This document shows, piece by piece, positions 38,916-51,406 of a stretch of 64,000 nucleotides of DNA; the first letter of the stretch is position 1; each line of letters starts with the position of its first letter. This DNA comes from Spirilliplanes yamanashiensis (GTDB lineage: Bacteria; Actinomycetota; Actinomycetes; Mycobacteriales; Micromonosporaceae), in contig NZ_BOOY01000031.1 of the NCBI RefSeq assembly GCF_016863475.1, positions 1 to 64,000 on the forward strand. The letters run 5' to 3'. The position numbers and the translations under genes are program-made. The notes beneath the pieces are model-generated. The model did not search any database, was not told the origin of the DNA, and was given only the letters and a program-made list of their open reading frames with translations.

Positions 38916-40886
38916 CTAGAACAGGTCCGCCGGGTCGATCTGGACCCGCACCGGGTGCGGCGCCTTGCGGGCCGACCGGGCCGCCGACGCCGCGTGCAGG
39001 TTGCGCGCCAGCTCGGCGAGGTCGCCCCGCGGCACCCGGACCAGCATCCGCTCGTCGTCGCCGCCCGCCGGCACCGGGCCCAGCACGTCGGCCCGCTCGG
39101 GCAGCTTCAGCTCGGCGAGCAGCTCGGCCACCGCCTCCGGCTTCCCGGTCAGGCTGGCCATCCGGGCCGCGGGCGGGAAGCCCAGCTCGCGCCGCTCGGC
39201 CAGCTCGCGGCCGGCGTGCCACGCCGGGTCCCAGCGCAGCAGCGCCTGCACCACCGGCAGCGACCCGTCGGCCACCACCACGACCCGGCCGCCCGGCCGG
39301 GCCAGCGCCGCCGCGGCCGTCCACCGCCGCAGGGTCTCCTCCGCCGCGCGCAGGTCCGCGCGGGTCAGCAGCGCCCACGTGTCGAGCAGCAGCACCGCGC
39401 CGTAGCCGGGCGACGCCGCCGGCTCGGCGCCCGGCGTCGCCACCACGACCGCCGCCTCGGCCCCGACCGTGTCGAGCACCTCGTCGCGGCCCGACGTGCG
39501 CACCGGCACGCCCGGGAACGCCCGCCCCAGCTCCTCCGCGGTGCGCCGGGCCCCGGTCACGGCCGCGCGCAGCCGCCGCCCGCCGCAGTGCGGGCACGCG
39601 AAGCCGGCGCTGACCCGGCCGCACCACCGGCACGCGGGCACCGCCCGCGACGCACTCAGCTGCAGCGGCCCGGCGCAGTGCGGGCACCGGGCGGGCGCGC
39701 GGCAGTCGCCGCACGACACCGACGGCAGGTAGCCGCGGCGGGGCACCTGCACCAGCACCGCCGCGCCGTCCTTCAGCGCCTCGCGGGCCGCCTGCCAGGC
39801 CAGGCTGGGCAGCCGGGCCGTCGCGGCCGCCGGGTCGCGGGCGAGCTGCGGGTCGTCGCCCGTCGGGGTGACGACGGGGGCTCGGGTGCGCAGGGTGGCC
39901 CGGTCGGGCACGATCTCGCGCGCCCAGCCGGTCTCGGCCAGCAGCTGGCCCTCGCCGGTGCGGGTCCAGCCGCCGACCAGCGCCGCCGCGTCGCCGAGCC
40001 GGGCCCGGGTGAGCAGCACGTCGCGGGCGTGCGGGTACGGCGCGCGCGGCTCGGCGTGCAGGTCGTCGCCGTCGTCCCAGATGCCGACCAGGCCGAGCCG
40101 GGGCACCGGCGCGAACATAGCCGCCCGGGTGCCGGCCACCACCGCGACCCGCCCGCGGCTGGCCGCGAGGAACCGGCGGTAGCGCTCCGACGGGCCGAGC
40201 GCCGCGCTGAGCGCCACGTGCCGCCCGGGGCCGAGCGCCGCGGCCAGCGCCCGGTCGAGCCGGTCGAGGTCGCGCGCGTCGGCCACCACGAACACGGCCC
40301 CGCGGCCACTGCGGACGGTCTCGGCCGCCGCCTCCGCGTAGCGGGCCGGCCAGTCCTCCCCCGGCATCGCCGACCACACCGCGCGCGGGGGCCGCCCGTC
40401 GGCCAGCGCCCGCAGGAACGCCGCGCCCGCCGGGTAGCGCCCCCACCCGGCCGGGTCGACCGGCGGGACCTCCGGGGCGCCGGCGTCGTCGTCCGCCGCG
40501 GTCGGCTCCGCCTCGACGCGGGCGTGCCGCGGCGGCACGGCCAGCCGCAGCACGTCGGACAGGTTGCCCGCGTAGCGGTCGGCGACCGCGCGGGCCAGGG
40601 TGATCAGCTCCGGCGTCAGCACCCGCTCCGGCGAGACGACCTTCTCCAGCCAGGCCAGCCGGTCGTGGTCGGAGGTCTCGGCGCGGTCCAGCACCCAGCC
40701 GTCGGCGACCTTGCCGGCGAACCGCACCTTGACCCGCACCCCGGGCTGGGCCGCCTCGTCGAGCTCGGCGGGCACCCGGTAGTCGAACGGCCGGTCGAGG
40801 TGGGCGAGCCCCATGTCGACGCAGACGCGCGCGACGGACAGCCGCCCGGCCGGCTGCCGCTCCCGCTTGGTCACCGTCGTCGCCAC
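38916..40886 (-). CDS. priA: PriA-like primosomal protein, degenerate helicase motifs
   Basis: A 656-residue PriA homologue. The N-terminal DNA-binding domain (VCVDMGLAHLDRPFDYRVPAELD...VRVKVRFAGKVADGWVL) and the eight zinc cysteines (SCGDC, CPHC, CRWC, CPHC at about 420-470) are intact. The helicase core is not. The Walker A position reads AVWSAMPGEDWP instead of a GSGKT loop, and the Walker B DEEH position reads IWDDGDD. PriA of actinomycetes is known to look non-helicase ('probable primosomal protein N-prime'), so restart functions by protein and DNA binding are likely. The GTG at 40886 was chosen as start; it lies just after the metK-distal gap. It is convergent with the phytase-like gene. 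Confidence 0.9.
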   Translation of the reverse strand: MATTVTKRERQPAGRLSVARVCVDMGLAHLDRPFDYRVPAELDEAAQPGVRVKVRFAGKVADGWVLDRAETSDHDRLAWLEKVVSPERVLTPELITLARAVADRYAGNLSDVLRLAVPPRHARVEAEPTAADDDAGAPEVPPVDPAGWGRYPAGAAFLRALADGRPPRAVWSAMPGEDWPARYAEAAAETVRSGRGAVFVVADARDLDRLDRALAAALGPGRHVALSAALGPSERYRRFLAASRGRVAVVAGTRAAMFAPVPRLGLVGIWDDGDDLHAEPRAPYPHARDVLLTRARLGDAAALVGGWTRTGEGQLLAETGWAREIVPDRATLRTRAPVVTPTGDDPQLARDPAAATARLPSLAWQAAREALKDGAAVLVQVPRRGYLPSVSCGDCRAPARCPHCAGPLQLSASRAVPACRWCGRVSAGFACPHCGGRRLRAAVTGARRTAEELGRAFPGVPVRTSGRDEVLDTVGAEAAVVVATPGAEPAASPGYGAVLLLDTWALLTRADLRAAEETLRRWTAAAALARPGGRVVVVADGSLPVVQALLRWDPAWHAGRELAERRELGFPPAARMASLTGKPEAVAELLAELKLPERADVLGPVPAGGDDERMLVRVPRGDLAELARNLHAASAARSARKAPHPVRVQIDPADLF

Positions 40887-40992
40887 CCGGCCATTCTGCC
40901 GCCCGCCCCCGACAGTCCCGCCGCGACGCCGCACGACGCGCACAGGGCGCCCCGGCCGAGGCCGGGGCGCCCTGTGGCGCGGTGCGGGCGGG

Positions 40993-42186
40993 TCAGGCGC
41001 CCGCCGCCGCCTTGAGGTCGGTGGCGCGGTCGGTGTTCTCCCAGCGCAGGTCCGGGATCTCGCGGCCGAAGTGGCCGTACGCCGCCGTCTGCTGGTAGAT
41101 CGGGCGCAGCAGGTCGAGGTCGCGGATGATCGCGGCCGGGCGCAGGTCGAAGACCTCGTTGATGGCCTTCTCGATCTTCTCGACCGCGACGGTCTCGGTG
41201 CCGAAGGTCTCGACGAACAGGCTGACCGGGTGCGCCTTGCCGATGGCGTAGGCGACCTGGGTCTCGCAGCGCTCGGCGAGGCCGGCGGCCACGACGTTCT
41301 TGGCGACCCAGCGCATCGCGTACGCGGCGGAGCGGTCCACCTTGGACGGGTCCTTGCCGGAGAACGCGCCGCCGCCGTGGCGGGCGTAGCCGCCGTAGGT
41401 GTCGACGATGATCTTGCGACCGGTGAGGCCGGCGTCGCCCATCGGGCCGCCGATCTCGAACCGTCCGGTCGGGTTGACCAGCAGGCGGTAACCCTCGGTG
41501 TCGAGGCCGAGGCTCTCGAGCTCGGGGGCGATCACGTGCTCGCGCACGTCCGGTGTGAGCAGGCTCTCCAGCGAGATGTCCGCGGCGTGCTGCGACGACA
41601 CGACGACGGTGTCGAGCCGCACGGGGCGCAGGCCGTCGTACTCGATGGTGACCTGGGTCTTGCCGTCCGGGCGCAGGTACGGGATGGTGCCGTCCTTGCG
41701 GGTGGCCGACAGGCGGCGCGCGAGGCGGTGGGCCAGCGCGATCGGCAGCGGCATCAGCTCGGGCGTCTCGTTGCACGCGAAGCCGAACATCATGCCCTGG
41801 TCGCCGGCGCCCTGGGTGTCCAGCGCGTCGCCGGCCTCACCCTCGCGCTGCTCGATGGCGGTGTCGACGCCCTGCGCGATGTCGGGCGACTGCGACCCGA
41901 TCGAGACGCTGACGCCGCAGGACGCGCCGTCGAAGCCCTTCTTCGAGGAGTCGTACCCGATGCCGAGGATGGTCTCGCGGACGATGGTGGGGATGTCCGC
42001 GTACGCCTTGGTGGTGACCTCACCGGCGACGTGCACCTGGCCGGTGGTGATCAGCGTCTCCACCGCGACGCGGCTGCGGGGGTCCTGCGTGAGCAGGGCG
42101 TCGAGAATGCCGTCGCTGATCTGGTCAGCGATCTTGTCCGGGTGGCCTTCCGTGACCGACTCGGACGTGAACAGGCGGCGTGCCAC
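40993..42186 (-). CDS. metK: S-adenosylmethionine synthetase
   Basis: Makes SAM from methionine and ATP. The 397-residue enzyme has [37 protein letters not shown], the flexible loop region [12 protein letters not shown], and the signature [19 protein letters not shown]. The start is GTG at 42186. No SAM riboswitch is seen in the 87-base gap to coaBC. The product SAM is also the amino donor for BioA, encoded in the pyr operon nearby. Confidence 0.98.
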   Translation of the reverse strand: MARRLFTSESVTEGHPDKIADQISDGILDALLTQDPRSRVAVETLITTGQVHVAGEVTTKAYADIPTIVRETILGIGYDSSKKGFDGASCGVSVSIGSQSPDIAQGVDTAIEQREGEAGDALDTQGAGDQGMMFGFACNETPELMPLPIALAHRLARRLSATRKDGTIPYLRPDGKTQVTIEYDGLRPVRLDTVVVSSQHAADISLESLLTPDVREHVIAPELESLGLDTEGYRLLVNPTGRFEIGGPMGDAGLTGRKIIVDTYGGYARHGGGAFSGKDPSKVDRSAAYAMRWVAKNVVAAGLAERCETQVAYAIGKAHPVSLFVETFGTETVAVEKIEKAINEVFDLRPAAIIRDLDLLRPIYQQTAAYGHFGREIPDLRWENTDRATDLKAAAGA

Positions 42187-42273
42187 GGTGCTCCTCAGAA
42201 TGTCGATGGGGGATGTTCCCGCGGAAGTGTAGTCATCGGCTACCCGATCGACGTGCTTGGGTTGCGTCGTGAC

Positions 42274-43464
42274 TCAGGATGTGACCAGCCGATCTACGAC
42301 GAGGTCCCAGACCGCGTCGGCCACGGATTCCTTCGGCTGTTCACCGAGCGTAGCCACCACGCCGCGGCCGTCGAGGACCGTCACGGTGTTGGCGTCGGCG
42401 CCGAAGACGCGGTCCGCGCCGACCTCGTTGACGACGATCAGGTCGGCGTTCTTGCGGGTCAGCTTGCCGCGGGCGTGCTCCAGCGCGTCGTGCGTCTCGG
42501 CGGCGAACGCCACCAGGACCTGACCGGCCGGCTTCGCGGCGCCCAGCTCGGCGGCGATGTCCGGATTGGTCACCAGCTCGACGACGGGCGCGGCGCCACC
42601 GGTCTTCTTGATCTTCTGCTCGGCCACGACGGCGGGCCGGAAGTCGGCGGGCGCGGCGGCCATGACGACGGCGTCGGCGCCCTCGGCGGCGGCCAGCGTG
42701 GCGGCGCGCAGCTCCAGCGTGGTGCCGACCCGCACGACCTCGACGCCGGCCGGGTCGGGCAGCGAGACGTTGGCGGCGATCAGCGTGACGGCGGCGCCGC
42801 GGGCGGCGGCGGTGGCCGCGAAGGCGTACCCCTGCTTGCCGGACGACCGGTTGCCGAGGAACCGCACCGGGTCGAGCGGCTCGCGGGTGCCGCCGGCGGT
42901 GACGACGACGCGCCGGCCGGCCAGGTCGCGGCGCGGGGCGCGCAGGACCCGCAGCGCGTACGCGAAGATCGCCGCCGGGTCGGGCAGCCGGCCCTTGCCG
43001 GTGTCGGCGCCGGTGAGCCGGCCGACGGCGGGCTCGATGACGTGCGCGCCGCGCCGCCGCAGGGTGGCGACGTTGTCGGCCGTGGCGGCGTGCTCCCACA
43101 TCTCGGTGTGCATCGCGGGCGCGAACACGACCGGGCAGGTGGCGGTGAGCAGCGTGTTGGTGAGCAGGTCGTCGGCGAGGCCGTGGGCCGCCTTGGCCAG
43201 CAGGTCGGCGGTGGCCGGGGCGACCACGACCAGGTCGGCGTGCCGGCCGATGCGCACGTGCGGCACCTCGTGGGCGTCGCTCCACACGTCGGTGGCGACG
43301 GGCTGCCCGCTCAGCGCGGCCCAGGTGGGCGCGCCGACGAACGCCAGCGCCGACGCGGTCGGCACGACCCGCACGGCGTGGCCGGACTCGGTGAACAGTC
43401 GCAACAGCTCGCAGGCCTTGTAGGCGGCGATCCCGCCGCCCACCCCCAGCACGACGTTCGGCAC
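42274..43464 (-). CDS. coaBC: Bifunctional PPC synthetase / PPC decarboxylase
   Basis: Two steps of coenzyme A synthesis. The N-terminal CoaC flavoprotein (about residues 1-180) has LGVGGGIAAYKACELLR, VAPATADLLAKAAHGLADDLLT and CPVVFAPAMHTEMW. The C-terminal CoaB (about 185-396) has VVVTAGGTREPLDPVRFLGNRSSGKQGYAFA, MAAAPADFRP and LTRKNADLIVVNEV. The start is GTG at 43464. It lies between rpoZ and metK, the conserved actinomycete order. All visible active-site motifs are intact. Confidence 0.97.
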   Translation of the reverse strand: MPNVVLGVGGGIAAYKACELLRLFTESGHAVRVVPTASALAFVGAPTWAALSGQPVATDVWSDAHEVPHVRIGRHADLVVVAPATADLLAKAAHGLADDLLTNTLLTATCPVVFAPAMHTEMWEHAATADNVATLRRRGAHVIEPAVGRLTGADTGKGRLPDPAAIFAYALRVLRAPRRDLAGRRVVVTAGGTREPLDPVRFLGNRSSGKQGYAFAATAAARGAAVTLIAANVSLPDPAGVEVVRVGTTLELRAATLAAAEGADAVVMAAAPADFRPAVVAEQKIKKTGGAAPVVELVTNPDIAAELGAAKPAGQVLVAFAAETHDALEHARGKLTRKNADLIVVNEVGADRVFGADANTVTVLDGRGVVATLGEQPKESVADAVWDLVVDRLVTS

Positions 43465-43529
43465 GGCAGGCTACCCCCGGATACGACGAATCCCGCGCCG
43501 GCGGGCGCGGGATCCGGACGGTGTGTGGC

Positions 43530-43793
43530 TCAGGGCTGGTCGATCGGCTCGGCCGTGAGCAGGCCGGCGTTGATCTCACGCATCGCGATCGACAGCGGCT
43601 TCTCCTGCGGCGTCGTCTCGACCAGCGGGCCGACGTACTCCAGGAGGCCCTCGCCGAGCTGGCTGTAGTAGGCGTTGACCTGACGGGCACGCTTGGCCGC
43701 GAAGATCACCAGCGAGTACTTCGACGAGGTCTTGTCGAGCAGCTCGTCGATGGGCGGGTTGGTGATGCCTTCGGGGTTGGCGACAGTTCCCAC
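43530..43793 (-). CDS. rpoZ: RNA polymerase omega subunit
   Basis: An 87-residue subunit that helps RNA polymerase assembly. The family core [32 protein letters not shown] is complete, followed by [21 protein letters not shown]. The start is GTG at 43793 with GAGG upstream. It lies nineteen bases after gmk, in the gmk-rpoZ-coaBC order typical of bacteria. Confidence 0.97.
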   Translation of the reverse strand: MGTVANPEGITNPPIDELLDKTSSKYSLVIFAAKRARQVNAYYSQLGEGLLEYVGPLVETTPQEKPLSIAMREINAGLLTAEPIDQP

Positions 43794-43812
43794 GGAAATC
43801 CTCTTGTTGATC

Positions 43813-44421
43813 TCAAACGCCGGGACGCGGTTGCGCCGGGGCCAGGGATAACGAACCGAGCAATCCTACCAGTTCGTCCGCGGCCCGCTCGACGAAGTCG
43901 TTGACGACCGTGCGGTCGAACTCCTTCTCGGCCGCCATCTCCTCGTCGGCGTGGGCCAGGCGGCGCCGGATCGTGTCCTCGTCGTCGGTGCCGCGGCCGA
44001 CCAGCCGGCGCTTCAGCTCCTCGACGCTCGGCGGGGCGAGGAAGACCAGCTGCGCCTCGGGCATCGTGGCCCGCACCTGGCGGGCGCCCTGCAGGTCGAT
44101 CTTCAGCAGGACCGGGATGCCGGCGGCGAGCCAGCCCTCGACCTGCGAGCGGGGTGTGCCGTAGAGGTTGCCGGCGAACTCGGCCCACTCCAGCAGCTGA
44201 CCGCTGTCGACCAGGCGCTGGAACTCCGCGCGGTCGACGAAGTGGTAGTGCACCCCGTCGACCTCGTAGTCGCGCATCTTGCGGGTCGTCACCGAGACCG
44301 ACAGGCGTATCCACGGCGAGCGCGCCCGGATCAGCTCGATCACGCTGTCCTTGCCGACCCCGGAGGGGCCGGACAGGACGGTGAGGCGAGCTGCCGGGCG
44401 CGCGTCGTCATCCATGCTCAC
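43813..44421 (-). CDS. gmk: Guanylate kinase
   Basis: Phosphorylates GMP to GDP. The 202-residue protein has the P-loop [11 protein letters not shown] (17-27), the GMP-binding [31 protein letters not shown] and the [11 protein letters not shown] segment. The C-terminus carries an Ala/Pro-rich tail. The GTG at 44421 was chosen because AGGA is well spaced; the ATG two codons later is the alternative. It lies 27 bases after mihF. Confidence 0.97.
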   Translation of the reverse strand: MSMDDDARPAARLTVLSGPSGVGKDSVIELIRARSPWIRLSVSVTTRKMRDYEVDGVHYHFVDRAEFQRLVDSGQLLEWAEFAGNLYGTPRSQVEGWLAAGIPVLLKIDLQGARQVRATMPEAQLVFLAPPSVEELKRRLVGRGTDDEDTIRRRLAHADEEMAAEKEFDRTVVNDFVERAADELVGLLGSLSLAPAQPRPGV

Positions 44422-44448
44422 GTGCTCATTCCTACACGAGGGCCTGGA

Positions 44449-44766
44449 TCAGTTCGCAGCGAACTCCCCCAGCAGGGCCTTACGCTGCTGCTCGCCGAGG
44501 CCGCGCAGGCGACGGCTGTCAGCGATCTTGAGCTTCTCCATGATCTGGGTCGCCCGGATCTTGCCGATGCCCGGCAGCGCCTGCAGCACCGCCGAAACCT
44601 TCAGCTTGCCGACGACGTCGTCGCCTTCCGCCCGGTCGAGCACGTCGGCGAGGGTGGTCTTGCCCTGCTTGAGCTGGTCCTTCAGCTCAGCACGGGCCTT
44701 ACGGATCTCCGCAGCCTTCTCCAGCGCGGCAGCGCGCTGCTCGGGGCTCAGTGACGGGAGCGGCAC
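44449..44766 (-). CDS. mihF: Actinobacterial integration host factor (mIHF/sIHF type)
   Basis: A 105-residue nucleoid protein unique to actinobacteria and unrelated to E. coli IHF. It has a long basic N-terminal helix (PEQRAAALEKAAEIRKARAELKDQLK) and a helix-two-turns-helix region with LPGIGKIRATQIM (64-76), then a basic end (SRRLRGLGEQQRKALLGEF). It binds and compacts DNA and affects development in streptomycetes. The start is GTG at 44766. It lies between pyrF and gmk, the conserved place. It has a repeat-rich leader. Confidence 0.95.
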   Translation of the reverse strand: MPLPSLSPEQRAAALEKAAEIRKARAELKDQLKQGKTTLADVLDRAEGDDVVGKLKVSAVLQALPGIGKIRATQIMEKLKIADSRRLRGLGEQQRKALLGEFAAN

Positions 44767-44791
44767 CAGTTCTCCTCAGGTCCCTATCGCA

Positions 44792-44913
44792 CCGGTATCC
44801 CAATACCGGCACTCTGTGAAACGTGGTGTGCCCGGGAACCAAAGGGGCATGTGGTTCCCGGCGCCGGGAAAACTAGCGGTCAACGCCGGTTTCGGCAACG
44901 TGGGGGTACCCCC
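44792..44913. repeat. Cluster of inverted repeats between pyrF and mihF
   Basis: Several exact dyads occur in 120 bases: CCGGTAT/ATACCGG (44792-44809, 4-base loop); CCGGGAACC/GGTTCCCGG (44832-44840 with 44853-44861, 12-base loop); the palindrome TTCCCGGCGCCGGGAA (44855-44870), which competes with it; and GGGGGTACCCCC (44902-44913). They may end the pyr transcript and shape the mihF leader. No promoter with both hexamers is clear. Confidence 0.5.
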
Positions 44914-44949
44914 CGACCGGCTCGGGACCCCCCTGGTAAGCAGGCCGTT

Positions 44950-45780
44950 TCACCCGAGCGCCGCGCGGCAGGCATCGGCCGCGCGCAGGGCCGCGGCGCG
45001 CAGGCCGGCGACGTCGGGGCCGGCGTTCAGGACCTCCCGGGAGTACGACGGGAGCACGTGCGGCAGGGCGGCGCCGAAGACGCGGCGCAGGTCGTCAGGG
45101 GTGGCGCCCTGCGCGCCGAGGCCCGGCGCGAGCAGCGGGCCGTTGATCGCCGAGAGGTCGTGGCCGGTCTCGCCGATCGTCGCGCCGACCACCGCGCCGA
45201 CGCTGCCGAGTGGCGTCGCACCCCTGTTGACCTGCGAAATCTCGTCGATGATGGTCTGCGCGACGGTCGCGCCGCCGGGGCCGACGGCGTGCTGCACGGC
45301 CGGGCCCTCCGGGTTGGACGTCAGCGCCAGGACGAAGACGCCGGCGCCCTGCTCGGCGGCCAGGTCGAGCGCGGGGCGCAGCGAGCCGAAGCCGAGGAAC
45401 GGGCTGACCGTGATCGCGTCGGAGGCCAGCGGGCTGGACTGATCGAGATATGCCGATGCGTAGGCGGCCATCGTGGACCCGATGTCACCCCGCTTCACGT
45501 CGAGCAGGACGAGCACTCCGGCCTCGCGAAACTGTCGGATAGTTGACTCAAGGACGGCGATGCCGCGTGATCCAAATCTCTCGAAAAATGCCGACTGCGG
45601 CTTCACCACGGCGACGTGATCGGCCACCGCCTCGACCACCGTTCCGGCGAACCGGGCCAGGCCCTCGACGTCGTCGGACAGGCCCCAGCGGGCCAGCAGG
45701 GCGCTGTGCGGGTCGACCCCGACACACAGCGGCCCGCGCTTGCTCACGGCCGCCGCGAGGCGGCTCCCGAACGGTTCCAC
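44950..45780 (-). CDS. pyrF: Orotidine 5'-phosphate decarboxylase (type 2)
   Basis: Last step to UMP. The 276-residue protein is the long, actinobacterial type 2 form: LCVGVDPHSALL, VVKPQSAFFERFG and the catalytic LLDVKRGDIGSTMAAYA (Lys and Asp of the tetrad). It also has SPFLGFGSL and LTSNPEGPAVQ. The start is GTG at 45780. It lies 18 bases after bioA, which separates it from pyrD. It ends the pyrimidine operon. Confidence 0.97.
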   Translation of the reverse strand: MEPFGSRLAAAVSKRGPLCVGVDPHSALLARWGLSDDVEGLARFAGTVVEAVADHVAVVKPQSAFFERFGSRGIAVLESTIRQFREAGVLVLLDVKRGDIGSTMAAYASAYLDQSSPLASDAITVSPFLGFGSLRPALDLAAEQGAGVFVLALTSNPEGPAVQHAVGPGGATVAQTIIDEISQVNRGATPLGSVGAVVGATIGETGHDLSAINGPLLAPGLGAQGATPDDLRRVFGAALPHVLPSYSREVLNAGPDVAGLRAAALRAADACRAALG

Positions 45781-45798
45781 GATGTACCCCTTTCGTGT

Positions 45799-47079
45799 TC
45801 AGCCCGCCGCCGCGGCGGCCGCGATGCCGCGCGCGATCAGGGCCAGGTCCGCGTCGCCGGTGACGTACGGCGGCATGGTGTAGATCAGGTCGCGGAACGG
45901 GCGCACCCACACGCCCGCGGCGACGGCGGCGGCGGTCGCCGCGGCCACGTCGACCGGGTGGTCGAGCTGGACGACGCCGATGCCGCCCAGCACCCGCACG
46001 TCCGCCACCCCGGGCGCGCCGCGCAGCGGCTCCAGGCCGGCCGTGAGGCCCCGTTCGAGCCGGCGGACGTCCTCGGCCCAGTCACCGCCCGTGAGCAGCC
46101 CGAGGGACGCCGAGGCGACCGCGCACGCCAGCGGGTTCGCCATGAACGTCGGCCCGTGCGCCAGGCCGCCGCCCTCCCCCGCCGACACGGCCGCCGCCAC
46201 CTCGGTGGTGCACAGCGCCGCCGCCAGGGTCAGGTAGCCGCCGGTGAGCGCCTTGCCCACGCAGAGGACGTCCGGCGCGACGCCGGCGTGGTCCGCGGCG
46301 AACAGCGCGCCGGTGCGGCCGAAGCCGGTGGCGATCTCGTCGAGGATCAGCAGCACGCCGTGCGCGGCCGTGACCTCGCGCAGCGCCCGCACGTACGCCG
46401 GGTGGTGGAAGCGCATCCCGCCCGCGCCCTGCACCACCGGCTCGACGATCACGGCGGCCAGCTCGCCCGCGTGGGCCTCGACCGTCGCGGTGAGATGGTC
46501 GACGTAGGCCGCGGAGACCGGCGCGGCGAAGCCGTCCGGGGGCGCGTCGGCGAACACCTGACGCGGCAGCACGCCCGTCCACAGCTGGTGCATGCCGCCG
46601 ACCGGGTCGCACACGCTCATCGGCTGGAACGTGTCGCCGTGGTAGCCGCCGCGCCAGGTGGCCAGCCGCCGGCGCTCGGGGCGGCCCACCGCCCGCTGGT
46701 ACTGCAGGGCCATCTTCGCGGCCACCTCGACGCTCACCGAGCCGGAGTCGCACAGGAACACGTGCTCCAGCCCCGCCGGCGTCAGCTCGACCAGCGTGCG
46801 GGCCAGCCGGATCGCGGGCTCGTGGGTCAGCCCGCCGAACATCACGTGGCTCATCGCGGCGGCCTGCTCGGCGAGGGCGGCGTCGAGCACCGGGTGCCGG
46901 TAGCCGTGGATCGCCGCCCACCACGACGACATGCCGTCGACCAGCTCGGTGCCGTCGGCGAGCGTCAGCCGCACCCCGGCCGCGCTGCGCACCAGGTACG
47001 GCGTGGCGCGCGACGGCATCGGGCCGTAGGGGTGCCAGACGTGCGCCCGGTCGTACGCGAGCAGCTCGTCCGGCCGCAT
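45799..47079 (-). CDS. bioA: Adenosylmethionine-8-amino-7-oxononanoate aminotransferase (biotin synthesis)
   Basis: Makes 7,8-diaminopelargonate using SAM as amino donor. It is a 426-residue class III PLP enzyme. [11 protein letters not shown] near the start and [13 protein letters not shown] are BioA-specific substrate-site segments. [44 protein letters not shown] and the Schiff-base lysine in [15 protein letters not shown] follow. The ATG shares one base with the pyrD stop (TGATG), so it is translated as part of the pyrimidine operon. No other bio gene is near. BioA rather than a general aminotransferase is favoured by the WHPYG and SSWW motifs. Confidence 0.93.
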   Translation of the reverse strand: MRPDELLAYDRAHVWHPYGPMPSRATPYLVRSAAGVRLTLADGTELVDGMSSWWAAIHGYRHPVLDAALAEQAAAMSHVMFGGLTHEPAIRLARTLVELTPAGLEHVFLCDSGSVSVEVAAKMALQYQRAVGRPERRRLATWRGGYHGDTFQPMSVCDPVGGMHQLWTGVLPRQVFADAPPDGFAAPVSAAYVDHLTATVEAHAGELAAVIVEPVVQGAGGMRFHHPAYVRALREVTAAHGVLLILDEIATGFGRTGALFAADHAGVAPDVLCVGKALTGGYLTLAAALCTTEVAAAVSAGEGGGLAHGPTFMANPLACAVASASLGLLTGGDWAEDVRRLERGLTAGLEPLRGAPGVADVRVLGGIGVVQLDHPVDVAAATAAAVAAGVWVRPFRDLIYTMPPYVTGDADLALIARGIAAAAAAG

Positions 47080-48088
47080 CAGTCGTGCCCGGGGATCGCC
47101 CGCGCGACCGCCTTCACCAGGCCGGGGCCGCGGTAGATGAAGCCGGTGTACAGCTGCACCAGGTCCGCGCCCGCGTCGATCAGGCGGGTGGCGTCGTCCG
47201 GGTCGAGGATGCCCCCCACACCGATGATCGGCAGCCGGCCGCCGGTCTCCCGGTGCACGAAGTCGACGACCTTGTGCGCCCGCTCGGTCAGCGGCCGCCC
47301 CGACAGGCCGCCGGCCTCGCCCGCGCGGTGCTGGTCGGCCGGGGCGAGCCCGTCGCGCGACAGCGTGGTGTTGGTGGCGATCACGCCGGCCGCGCCGTGG
47401 TCGGCGCACGCCTGCAGCACCTCGGCGATGGCCGGCTCGGTGAGGTCCGGGGCGATCTTCACCAGCACCGGGACCTTGCCGACGAGCGCGCCCAGCAGCC
47501 CCTCCAGGTGCGCCCGGTCCTGCAGCGAGCGCAGGCCGGGGGTGTTCGGCGACGACACGTTCACGGCGATGTAGTCGGCGAACGGCCGGACCAGCTCGTA
47601 GGACGCCAGGTAGTCCTGCACGGCCTCCTCGATCGGCGTCACCTTCGACTTGCCGAGCGAGACGCCCAGCGGCACCGGCAGCGCGCCCAGGTCGCGCAGG
47701 CGCTCGGCGAGGGCCGCGGCGCCGGCGTTGTTGAAGCCCATCCGGTTGATGACGGCCTCGCTGGCGCGCAGCCGGAACAGCCGTGGCCGGTCGTTGCCCG
47801 GCTGGGCGTGCGCGGTCACCGTGCCGACCTCGACGAAGCCGAAGCCGAGCGCGGGCCACGCGGGCAGCGCCACACCGTTCTTGTCCATCCCGGCGGCCAG
47901 CCCGACGGCGTTCGGGAACCGCACCCCGAACACCGTGCGCGGCGCGCTGACGAAGTTCTGCCGGTGCAGCGCCCGCCGGGCGGCCGGCGCCAGGCCGGCG
48001 AGGCGGCGCAGCGTCCACTCGTGCGCCGCCTCGGCGTCGCCGCCGCCGACCCGGAACAGCACGGGCCGGACGGCGGCGGTGAACAGAC

Positions 48089-48092
<4 letters not shown>
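47079..48092 (-). CDS. pyrD: Dihydroorotate dehydrogenase, class 2 (quinone)
   Basis: Oxidises dihydroorotate to orotate with quinone at the membrane. The 337-residue length and the N-terminal helical part ([33 protein letters not shown]) mark the class 2, membrane-associated form. The FMN barrel has [37 protein letters not shown], the catalytic-serine loop [14 protein letters not shown], and IGVGGI. The GTG at 48092 overlaps the carB stop (GTGA). Confidence 0.97.

Positions 48093-51398
<3,306 letters not shown>

Positions 51399-51406
<8 letters not shown>

Noticed and set aside
42187-42273. Possible SAM riboswitch before metK
   Set aside because: The 87-base gap lacks the conserved SAM-I or SAM-II core; only a weak 5-bp stem (42235-42248) is seen.
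40813-43668. A 951-codon open frame on the plus strand opposite metK and coaBC
   Set aside because: No recognisable domain, and third-position bias fits the minus-strand genes instead.
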